This document shows positions 1 to 5,663 of a stretch of DNA of 8,006 nucleotides, one piece after another. Numbering within the stretch: position 1 is the stretch's first letter; each line of letters opens with the position of its first letter. This stretch comes from Halanaerobiales bacterium (GTDB lineage: Bacteria; Bacillota; Halanaerobiia; Halanaerobiales; JADQBU01), in NCBI GenBank assembly GCA_016278435.1, contig JADQBU010000091.1, positions 1 to 8,006 on the forward strand, in the 5' to 3' direction. A program made the position numbers and the translations under genes. The notes under the pieces were generated by a model. It was not told the DNA's origin, did no database searches, and was given only the letters and a program-made list of their open reading frames with translations.

Positions 1-541
1 TAATCGCCTTACGGGGTACATCTTCTTCCCTGTCAAAAAAACGACTGTTGGCTTCAATAGTCTCCCGGCTTAAATCCACCAGATGAGTAGTCACGTTAAG
101 TCGCTGACCGGGTTCATTAAAACCAATATGACCATTAGGGCCAATCCCCAGTACCTGCAGGTCAATTCCTCCGGCTTTTCTAATCTCTTCTTCATAATCA
201 TAACATTCCTGCTCTACATCAGCAGTCATCCCATTTAAAAGATGGGTGTTAGCTGGATGGATATTAATACTTTTAAAGAAATTTTCCTGCATATAATAAT
301 TATAACTGCGTGGATTGGACGGTGGTAACTGATAGTATTCATCAAGATTAAAAGTTTTAACTTCAGAAAAATCCAACTCATCCTTTTTATACATCTCTAT
401 TAATTCCTGATACATCCCAAGGGGAGTACTCCCGGTAGCCAGCCCCAGTATAGAATCAGGTTTAAGCCTGACCTGGCTGGCCACAAGTAAAGCAGCTTTT
501 TTACTTAATTCACCATAATTATTTTCAATTACAACCCGCAT
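1..541 (-). CDS. nagB: Glucosamine-6-phosphate deaminase NagB (partial, C-terminus outside window)
   Basis: Cytoplasmic enzyme that isomerises and deaminates glucosamine-6-phosphate to fructose-6-phosphate plus ammonia, the last step of GlcNAc catabolism. Translating the minus strand from ATG at 541-539 gives 180 codons with no stop before the window edge; the family is usually about 240-270 residues, so roughly the last quarter is missing. Visible motifs are LATGSTPLGMY (34-44), the phosphate/sugar-binding loop, FNLDEYY (64-70) with the catalytic Asp67, and GIGPNGHIGFNEPG (132-145) with His138 and Glu143. These align at a constant offset of 5 with E. coli D72, H143 and E148. Position 136 is Asn where E. 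coli has D141; I recall Asn as common in Firmicute NagB, unverified. A good Shine-Dalgarno (GGGAGG, 555-550) lies 8 nt before the ATG. It follows nagA by 97 nt and is probably co-transcribed with it. Confidence 0.96.
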   Translation of the reverse strand, partial: MRVVIENNYGELSKKAALLVASQVRLKPDSILGLATGSTPLGMYQELIEMYKKDELDFSEVKTFNLDEYYQLPPSNPRSYNYYMQENFFKSINIHPANTHLLNGMTADVEQECYDYEEEIRKAGGIDLQVLGIGPNGHIGFNEPGQRLNVTTHLVDLSRETIEANSRFFDREEDVPRKAI

Positions 542-636
542 TTTATTGTCCTCCCTTTAATATATCTGATAAATTTAATCGTTATTTAGTCTTAATATTT
601 AACTGTAATACGTTATCATCTGGATTATGACAGAAT

Positions 637-1779
637 TTAGTAAACCTTTTCTCCAGCCAGATAGGTCTCCCTGACCTCAAATTCATCATCAAAGAGAATC
701 AAATCAGCCAGGTAGCCGGCACTGATCTGGCCTATCTGCTGATCGAGTCCTAATCTATGAGCAGGATTGATTGTAGCCAATCTGATAACCTCAGGCAAAG
801 ACAGGTTACTGATCTGATAAATATTTTTTGCTGCCTGATTTAAAGTTAGCACACTGCCGGCCAGTTGACCATTCTCTAAACGGCAAGCACCATCTTTAAC
901 AATCACTTGCTGGCTCCCCAGACTGTAAACACCATCACCTAGACTCCCTGCTTCCATCTGGTCAGTAACCAGAATAATCTGATCTAAATCTTTAACCTGT
1001 AAAACCAGATTAAGTACTGCCGGATGTATATGAATCAGATCAGCAATTAATTCACAAGAAAGATCTGTAGTTAGCACTGCCCCTACTACTCCTGGGCGGC
1101 GGTGGTGTAACCCAACCATTCCATTAAAAAGATGGGTTGCATGGGAGATTCCCCATTCTCGGGCCTCTATAATCTGGTCATAACTGGCCGCAGTGTGACC
1201 ACAGGAAACAACAATTCCTTGCTCTTTAAAATGCCTGATTACCCTTTCGGCATCTGGTAGTTCAGGAGCTATGGTCACCATTTTAATCAACTTCTCCTCA
1301 TCCTCAAAAAGTTCAAAATCAGGTAATAATATATCTGACTCAGCCTGAGCACCTTTTTTTTCAGGATTAATAAAAGGTCCTTCTAGATGAGCACCAAGAA
1401 TACGAGCGCCTCTGGTTCCCAGTTTTTTGGTCTGCCCGATATTGGCCAGGGCTTCTTTGATCCTGGTCACCGGCATAGTCATAGTGGTTGGTAAAAAGGA
1501 TGTAGTTCCTTTGCGTGCTAAAGACAGACTGATTTTTTCTAAAGCCTCAGAGCTGGCATCCATGGTATCATAGCCAGAAGCACCGTGAATATGGAGATCT
1601 ATCAATCCTGGAGCCAGGTATAGGCCCTTACCATCAATTACTTCTAATCCGGAACTTTTCTCCAGTCTTTTTATTTCTTCAGCATCAACCAGCTTTTCAA
1701 TCTTATCAGAAACAAGTAATCCCCCGGACGTTACTACTTCCTCTGGTAAAATTATTTTTACGTTTTTAAAAAGTTTCAC
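637..1779 (-). CDS. nagA: N-acetylglucosamine-6-phosphate deacetylase NagA
   Basis: Cytoplasmic amidohydrolase-superfamily enzyme that removes the acetyl group from GlcNAc-6-P, giving the glucosamine-6-P used by NagB encoded next. It has 380 residues, the normal family length. The TIM-barrel metal site is visible: HIH (63-65), HLEGPF with Glu133, GHTAASYD with His195, HATHLFNGM with His216, and LVTDQM with Asp273, the presumed catalytic acid/base. The C-terminal NPAHRLGLDQQIGQISAGYLADLI stretch, given here only by its features, is the usual return to the small beta domain. The start is GTG (1779-1777): it is the only start codon after the in-frame TAG at 1803-1801, and a GAAAGGA site (1796-1790) lies about 10 nt upstream. 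An ATG at 1790-1788 is out of frame and too close to that site. It is first gene of a nagA-nagB operon, separated from the gal cluster by a terminator. Confidence 0.97.
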   Translation of the reverse strand: MKLFKNVKIILPEEVVTSGGLLVSDKIEKLVDAEEIKRLEKSSGLEVIDGKGLYLAPGLIDLHIHGASGYDTMDASSEALEKISLSLARKGTTSFLPTTMTMPVTRIKEALANIGQTKKLGTRGARILGAHLEGPFINPEKKGAQAESDILLPDFELFEDEEKLIKMVTIAPELPDAERVIRHFKEQGIVVSCGHTAASYDQIIEAREWGISHATHLFNGMVGLHHRRPGVVGAVLTTDLSCELIADLIHIHPAVLNLVLQVKDLDQIILVTDQMEAGSLGDGVYSLGSQQVIVKDGACRLENGQLAGSVLTLNQAAKNIYQISNLSLPEVIRLATINPAHRLGLDQQIGQISAGYLADLILFDDEFEVRETYLAGEKVY

Positions 1780-2148
1780 TTTGCTACCATCCTTTCTTAA
1801 CTACTTACTTAATCGGGAATTTTTCAGCAAATTCAAGCTTAAATTTATGACGGGACTAAAGTTAAATACCTGTAATTATGTCATAACTATATTATATTAT
1901 TAATAATTCTTAAAAAATGGTAAATATCCTGCATGAATTATTTATTGTTACTTTAATCTCTCCCTCAATTTATTTTATTTCCTAAAAATAATTCACATGA
2001 ACAGACTATTCTTATTATACCACGACAGTATAATATCTTTCATAATCTCATCCATATTATCACTTGTTCTATTTTATGGCATGATGAAGGAATGGCTTCC
2101 GGTAGAACCAAAATTTGAAATGGGTTGAAATAAACCATGTAACATAAT
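1780..2148. other. AT-rich intergenic region, nagAB leader and promoter zone
   Basis: This stretch lies between the gal-operon terminator and nagA and holds no supported gene. It is markedly AT-rich. It contains TATAAT-like hexamers on the minus strand, one within an inverted repeat at 2013-2035, and another AT run near 1885-1905 with no good -35 partner. A second inverted repeat, TTATGAC (1845-1851) with GTCATAA (1880-1886), and a short near-palindrome TTATGTCATAA (1876-1886), could be protein-binding sites. Any of these could regulate nagAB by GlcNAc-6-P-responsive repression, but I cannot match a known operator with confidence. Two tiny overlapping ORFs near 1997-2138 (one per strand) lack ribosome-binding sites. 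Confidence 0.6.
2013..2035 (-). promoter_or_regulatory. Candidate nagAB extended -10 element inside an inverted repeat
   Basis: The two 8-base arms TATTATAC (2013-2020) and GTATAATA (2028-2035) are perfect inverted copies around a 7-nt spacer. On the minus strand the arm reads TGGTATAAT, which matches an extended -10 (TGnTATAAT), with TATAAT at 2019-2014. No good -35 hexamer lies 16-18 bp upstream, so an extended -10 promoter or an activator would be needed. Transcription would start near 2007 and leave a leader of about 230 nt before nagA. A repeat overlapping a -10 box is a plausible operator. This is inference from sequence only. Confidence 0.35.
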
Positions 2149-2176
2149 AAAAAAACAGGAGCATCAACTCCTGTTT
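2149..2176 (-). terminator. Intrinsic terminator of the gal operon
   Basis: On the minus strand a perfect 9-bp stem, AAACAGGAG pairing with CTCCTGTTT (2176-2168 and 2161-2153), closes a 6-nt loop and runs into seven T residues (2155-2149). It begins 8 nt after the TAG of the M24-like gene, so it ends transcription of the galactose operon before nagA. On the plus strand there is no comparable T run after the stem, so it is unidirectional. Confidence 0.92.
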
Positions 2177-2184
2177 CTAAACCT

Positions 2185-3270
2185 CTACCTCTCAAGTATC
2201 CCGGGCCGCTTAATTATCTCTCCCTTATATTCAGTCTCAATCATGGGCCAGGCCGGGTCCTCAGTTATTATCTCAAAACCATCCCCGTTGACTATGATAG
2301 TATCCTCATTTTTAACCCCTCTGATAGATGGGTTCCAGGCAAAAGCCTGCTTATCCCGGACGGTCTTAACTATATCCGGTGTTGCCAGATAGTCCCGTGA
2401 TTCATAACCGGTAGCCCCTCCCTGGTGGTGTAACTTCCATTCCTCCTCATAACCTTCATCTGCATACATCTTTACTGCCTTCTTGAAAATTTCGGATACC
2501 TCAGTTCCCACTTTTGTATTCAGGATGAAACCGGCCTCAATCCGGGCTACCGACTCCAATCTTTTTTTTAGATTCTCAGGTAGCGATCCAAAATGAACTA
2601 GCCTGGTCAGGTTAACGATCAGGCCTCTCTGTTCTGCACAGATTACTACCATCACATATTTTTCAACTTCATCATTCCCTGTAACCGGATGGCGGTAATT
2701 GTAGACCCTGTTATCTGCCCCGACCATAATCAGGTGGGGATTGATGTTCTCCTGCCAGAGCATCCGGGCCATTTCTCCTCTGATTTCATTCTCAGTCTGT
2801 CCCGGTTCAATTTTTTTCATCAAATTAGTCAACAGGCGTGATGTTTTCTGTCCCAGCTTTTTATATCTTTCAATCTCCACCGGCAGCAGGGAATACCTGA
2901 GTTCCTTAACCTGTTCTGCCAGGTCCTCTGTCCCCGGAAGATATTTATCACAGCCCAGTCTGTAATCATCAATCTTTTCCTGTAGTTTCTCCTTTTCATA
3001 CCAGAAATTTTCAGCAAAGCGGTATATCTTCCCTGTCAGTCCCTGTTCCAGCATCATCCTCGATTTTTCTATATTATTGGTTATCACTTCAATCCGGTTT
3101 TTCAAAACCAGCAGCTTTACTGCCCCTTCCTCGCTCGTATAGAGAATTCTGTTATTTGAACCGCCGGTTAACCAGGCAATATTACTGTTCTGGGTCAGTA
3201 AAACCCCATCCAGGTTCTCTCTTTCCATTAAATCATAAACCCTCTCCAGCTTGCTCTCAACTTCGGTCAT
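2185..3270 (-). CDS. Creatinase / Xaa-Pro peptidase (M24)-like protein with degenerate metal site
   Basis: A 361-residue protein with the two-domain creatinase/prolidase layout: an N-terminal creatinase-N-like domain (about 1-125) and a C-terminal pita-bread domain (about 135-361). M24 metallopeptidases use five ligands, D-D-H-E-E. By my hand alignment the first Asp is Val209, the second Asp is Asn220 (in GLIVNLTR, normally G-Y-x-x-D-x-T-R), the His survives in LHHQGGATGY (His281/282), the first Glu is Asn313 (AWNPS instead of x-x-E-P-G), and the last Glu survives in KNEDT (Glu322). It is therefore unlikely to bind the usual dinuclear metal. It could be a metal-independent hydrolase like creatinase, or a binding or regulatory protein. 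Its ATG overlaps the galK TGA (ATGA) and has a strong SD, so it is co-translated with galactokinase and ends the operon. The actual substrate is unknown. Fold confidence is high, function low. Confidence 0.85.
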   Translation of the reverse strand: MTEVESKLERVYDLMERENLDGVLLTQNSNIAWLTGGSNNRILYTSEEGAVKLLVLKNRIEVITNNIEKSRMMLEQGLTGKIYRFAENFWYEKEKLQEKIDDYRLGCDKYLPGTEDLAEQVKELRYSLLPVEIERYKKLGQKTSRLLTNLMKKIEPGQTENEIRGEMARMLWQENINPHLIMVGADNRVYNYRHPVTGNDEVEKYVMVVICAEQRGLIVNLTRLVHFGSLPENLKKRLESVARIEAGFILNTKVGTEVSEIFKKAVKMYADEGYEEEWKLHHQGGATGYESRDYLATPDIVKTVRDKQAFAWNPSIRGVKNEDTIIVNGDGFEIITEDPAWPMIETEYKGEIIKRPGILER

Positions 3271-4394
3271 ACCTTATCACCCTCCCAGAGAGTTTCTGCA
3301 CCCGCGGCCGGGTCTGTTATATATATATCCGGTTTAATACCTGTCTCATTCTTATATCCTGTAATTATTTTCTCCTTAAAAGCAGGAACATTATCTTCTG
3401 CTACCAGGTTCACAGTACAGCCCCCGAAACCGGCTCCGGTCATTCTGGCTCCAGCAACTCCCGCCAAACTCACAGCCAGCTCCACCAGCAGGTCCAGTTC
3501 CTGACAGCTAACCTGATAATCATCTCTGAGGCTGGCATGAGACTCCTGCATTAACCGCCCAAATTCTTTAAAATTATTATCCAGTAGGGCCTCCACACTG
3601 GCCTGAACCCGTGAATTTTCAGTCAGCACATGTCTAACCCGGGCTGCAACATTTCCCGGCAGCCCAGCGGCATATTCCTGATAATCATTAAGACTTACAT
3701 CCCGGAGAGAATTCACCTCTTTCTCCAGTCTCTCAGCAAAGAACCTGACTCCCTCTTCACACTCCTGTCTCCGTTCATTGTATTTAGAATCGACCAGGCC
3801 CCTCTGTACCCTGGAGTTGCAGATAACTATCCTGTAGCGGTCAGTTTTAAAAGGTATCAACTGATAATCATAGCTCTGACAGTCGATCAACAGGGCCTGC
3901 TCCCTCTGTCCCAGTCGGGATATATACTGATCCATGATACCACAGTTGACTCCGACAAAATTGTTTTCCGCCCGCTGGCAGAACTCGGCCATCCTGACTG
4001 GTTCTATCTCAATATCGTTAAGTCTGGCCAGGGTAAAGGCAGTAGCCACTTCCAGGGCAGCCGAAGAACTTAAGCCCGCTCCCTGGGGTATATTGCCGGT
4101 AAAGATCAGGTTTGCCCCCTGTATCTGAAGACCCTCTTTCTGCAGCTCATCGACAACCCCCATCAGATAGTTGGACCACATATGGTCTTTATCAAACTGC
4201 AGGTCTTCGAGATTGAACTCCTTACAACTGCTCAGATCAAGGGAATAAGCGCTGACATGCCTGTCCTCCCTTAACTGTCCCAGCATGTAAATCTTCTTTT
4301 CAATGGCCGCCGGTAAAACAAAACCATTATTATAATCGGTATGTTCCCCGATCAGGTTAACCCGGCCCGGAGCGGAGTAAACCCCCATTTTCAT
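3267..4394 (-). CDS. galK: Galactokinase GalK (5' end uncertain; frame extends upstream)
   Basis: GHMP-family cytoplasmic kinase that converts alpha-D-galactose and ATP to galactose-1-phosphate, first committed step of the Leloir pathway. Three diagnostic motifs are present: APGRVNLIGEHTDYNNG (8-24, galactose-binding signature with Arg11, Glu17, His18, Asp20), the phosphate-binding loop GAGLSSSAALE (105-115), and MTGAGFGGC near 320. The catalytic base is in GIMDQY (Asp155). From the first ATG the product is 375 residues, but only 7 residues then precede APGR; relatives have roughly 20-30. Neither that ATG nor the one at 4388 has a good SD. The frame stays open upstream to 4469 and encodes plausible galactokinase N-terminus (ELKLKELYKEKFTDTE), with only ATA codons as possible starts (see separate entry). 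It is followed with a 4-base overlap by the M24-like gene. Identity is certain; the start is not. Confidence 0.96.
   Translation of the reverse strand: MKMGVYSAPGRVNLIGEHTDYNNGFVLPAAIEKKIYMLGQLREDRHVSAYSLDLSSCKEFNLEDLQFDKDHMWSNYLMGVVDELQKEGLQIQGANLIFTGNIPQGAGLSSSAALEVATAFTLARLNDIEIEPVRMAEFCQRAENNFVGVNCGIMDQYISRLGQREQALLIDCQSYDYQLIPFKTDRYRIVICNSRVQRGLVDSKYNERRQECEEGVRFFAERLEKEVNSLRDVSLNDYQEYAAGLPGNVAARVRHVLTENSRVQASVEALLDNNFKEFGRLMQESHASLRDDYQVSCQELDLLVELAVSLAGVAGARMTGAGFGGCTVNLVAEDNVPAFKEKIITGYKNETGIKPDIYITDPAAGAETLWEGDKV
3276..3286 (-). promoter_or_regulatory. Ribosome-binding site of the M24-like gene, inside galK
   Basis: GGGAGGGTGAT on the minus strand lies within the last codons of galK, about 6-8 nt before the ATG at 3270-3268. 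The ATG overlaps the galK TGA by four bases (ATGA). This arrangement supports translational coupling and fixes the start of the M24-like gene. Confidence 0.8.
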
Positions 4395-4463
4395 TTCTGT
4401 ATCGGTAAATTTCTCTTTATATAATTCCTTGAGCTTTAACTCTATCTTCTTATTTCTTTCTAT
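4395..4463 (-). other. Likely N-terminal extension of galK with ATA in place of a standard start
   Basis: The galK frame is open back to a TGA at 4472-4470. The 23 codons from 4463 read roughly (M)ERNKKIELKLKELYKEKF followed by TDTE, like the amphipathic first helix of galactokinases before the APGR motif. No ATG, GTG, TTG or CTG occurs in it. ATA at 4463-4461 is preceded by GGGTGA (4475-4470) with 6-nt spacing and overlaps the galT stop as ATAG, just where an operon start would be expected; it would give 398 residues. A second ATA at 4445-4443 would give 392. A single G-to-A change at 4461 (ATG to ATA) would also create the present galT stop, since galT would otherwise read six more codons to a TAG at 4444-4442. 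Confidence 0.6.
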
Positions 4464-5443
4464 AGTACTTCACCCACTTTCACTTCTCTTAACTCTTTTG
4501 CTTTTTCCTCAGCCAGTGAACCGTTAATAAAGGCACCGGCTCCTGCTTCACTTCCGGCCAGATATTTCAGTTTATCTTTAGTCCGGTATGGTGGGTAAAA
4601 TTCGATATGGAAATGAGAATAATCACTACAACTGCCATCACTGGGCTGCTGGTGCACGGCCATGATATAGGGAAAAACGAAGCCGAAGAGATTATCATAT
4701 TTCATCAGCACGTTCTTCAAGATCCGGGCCAGGTCCACTTCCTCCTTCTCAGAAAAATCATTGAGGGAAGACAGATGTCTATTGGCATATATGTTTACCT
4801 CATAGGTATAACGGGCAAAAAAGGGTATAAAGGCGGTAAAGGAATCATTGCAGGCCACTATCCTTCTCCCGTCTTCAACCTCCTCCTCCAGAACACTGCA
4901 GAAGAGGCACTGACCCTGCTCAGCAAGATGTTTCTTACTGCTATTCAGTTCTTTCTTGATAATCGGGGGAATAAAGGGATAAGCATAAATCTGTCCATGG
5001 GGGTGTTCCAGGGTTACCCCCACCTCTTCCCCCCTGTTTTCAAAGATGTAGACATAATCTATGTAATCTTTCCGCCCCAGTTCCCGGTATCTATCCCCCC
5101 AGACCTTGACCAGCTTGATAAAACGGGAAAGAGGTTTTTTTGACATAATACTACTGTGATCTGAGGTAAAGAGAACGACTTCACAGATACCGCGGGCATT
5201 TTCGACCGGGTAGAGGTTACTGCCGGCAACTGCCGGTTCCGGGGGCTGGGGCTGAAGTGATGGAAATTTATTCTCAAAAACGACCAGGTCATAATCAGAG
5301 GCAGGTACTTCCGTGGGATAGCCTCCTTCTTTTGTGGGGCAGAGGGGACAGTAGTTAGCAGGCGGTTTAAATGTCCTCTCCTGCCGGTGGGTTGCAGTTA
5401 TCACCCATTCCTCCAGAATCGGGTTCCATCTCAGTTCAGACAT
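4460..5443 (-). CDS. galT: Galactose-1-phosphate uridylyltransferase GalT
   Basis: Cytoplasmic HIT-superfamily enzyme that swaps UMP between UDP-glucose and galactose-1-phosphate, giving UDP-galactose and glucose-1-phosphate. It has 327 residues, near the normal length. The N-terminal RWNPILEEWVITATHRQERTFKPP region (residues 5-28, class I signature) is followed by CPLC (Cys32, Cys35). With His96 (DHSS) and His147 these match the structural zinc site of E. coli GalT (C52, C55, H115, H164). The catalytic HPHGQ is at 147-151, with His149 as the uridylylated nucleophile. A second HIT-like segment, HQQPSDGSCSDYSHFHIEFY (264-283), is typical. The ATG is one base after the stop of the small acidic ORF and has a strong SD, GGGGGAGGT (5460-5452). 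The C-terminus stops at a TAG that overlaps the putative galK start; a second in-frame TAG lies 18 nt further on. Confidence 0.97.
   Translation of the reverse strand: MSELRWNPILEEWVITATHRQERTFKPPANYCPLCPTKEGGYPTEVPASDYDLVVFENKFPSLQPQPPEPAVAGSNLYPVENARGICEVVLFTSDHSSIMSKKPLSRFIKLVKVWGDRYRELGRKDYIDYVYIFENRGEEVGVTLEHPHGQIYAYPFIPPIIKKELNSSKKHLAEQGQCLFCSVLEEEVEDGRRIVACNDSFTAFIPFFARYTYEVNIYANRHLSSLNDFSEKEEVDLARILKNVLMKYDNLFGFVFPYIMAVHQQPSDGSCSDYSHFHIEFYPPYRTKDKLKYLAGSEAGAGAFINGSLAEEKAKELREVKVGEVL
4470..4475 (-). promoter_or_regulatory. Candidate Shine-Dalgarno for galK at the galT end
   Basis: GGGTGA on the minus strand within the last galT codons is 6 nt upstream of the ATA at 4463-4461. This is good spacing for initiation there, and far too distant (about 75 nt) to serve the first ATG of galK at 4394. 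It therefore argues that galK translation began at or near 4463. Confidence 0.45.
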
Positions 5444-5444
5444 C

Positions 5445-5663
5445 TCAGTCTACCTCCCCCTCTTCTTTCCGTTCCTTTCCCAGATAATCTTTAGCTTCTT
5501 CCTGCTTCTGATCTACCTGATAATTTCCAGTTTCTTCGGCCGCCTTCTCTACACTGCTAAAATCTTCTGTTATCTCGAACTCACCATCATCTTCTTCCTT
5601 AAATTCATAATAGATCAGATAGCGGCCGTCCTTTTTTTCGATCTTATTTTTCTCCATCTTCAT
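5445..5663 (-). CDS. Small acidic protein of unknown function between galE and galT
   Basis: I do not recognise this 72-residue product. It is hydrophilic and strongly charged: about 24 of 72 residues are Asp or Glu and 13 are Lys or Arg. It has one short aromatic core, GRYLIYYEF, near the N-terminus, suggesting a small beta-rich segment followed by a charged, probably disordered tail. There is no signal peptide, transmembrane segment or Cys motif. I chose ATG 5663-5661 (AAGGGTGG lies about 4-5 nt upstream); a GTG at 5672 would add three residues and ATG 5657 would remove two. The start overlaps the galE 3' end by about 20 nt and the stop is one base before the galT ATG, with the galT SD inside it. 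Such packing suggests a genuine, co-translated gene. It may act with GalT or merely couple translation; both ideas are inference. Confidence 0.7.
   Translation of the reverse strand: MKMEKNKIEKKDGRYLIYYEFKEEDDGEFEITEDFSSVEKAAEETGNYQVDQKQEEAKDYLGKERKEEGEVD
5452..5460 (-). promoter_or_regulatory. Strong Shine-Dalgarno of galT
   Basis: GGGGGAGGT on the minus strand lies in the last codons of the small acidic ORF. Its GGAGG core is 9 nt before the galT ATG at 5443-5441. It fixes the galT start and indicates coupling between the two genes (TGA, one base, ATG). Confidence 0.85.

Noticed and set aside
232..248. Inverted repeat CCCATTTAAAAGATGGG inside nagB, with a similar sequence near 1120 in nagA
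   Set aside because: Both encode the same kind of peptide (HLLNGM and HLFNGM) in well-conserved coding regions, so the resemblance is explained by coding sequence.
1997..2128. Plus-strand 43-codon ORF with a hydrophobic stretch (possible small membrane protein or transposase remnant)
   Set aside because: No Shine-Dalgarno, AT-rich region that favours Phe/Ile/Leu codons, overlaps a candidate promoter, and no recognisable family.
2040..2138. Minus-strand 32-codon ORF upstream of nagA
   Set aside because: No ribosome-binding site or recognisable motif; likely a chance ORF.
2741..5143. Plus-strand ORFs at 2741-2965, 3156-3554, 3630-4073, 3934-4128 and 4607-5143
   Set aside because: They are antisense to clear M24-like, galK and galT genes, show no domain motif, and have low-complexity Ser/Pro-rich or hydrophobic translations typical of shadows.
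5059..5292. Minus-strand ORF within galT (and similar ones at 2829-3017 and 5862-6062)
   Set aside because: They are alternate frames of strongly supported genes on the same strand with no ribosome-binding site worth noting.
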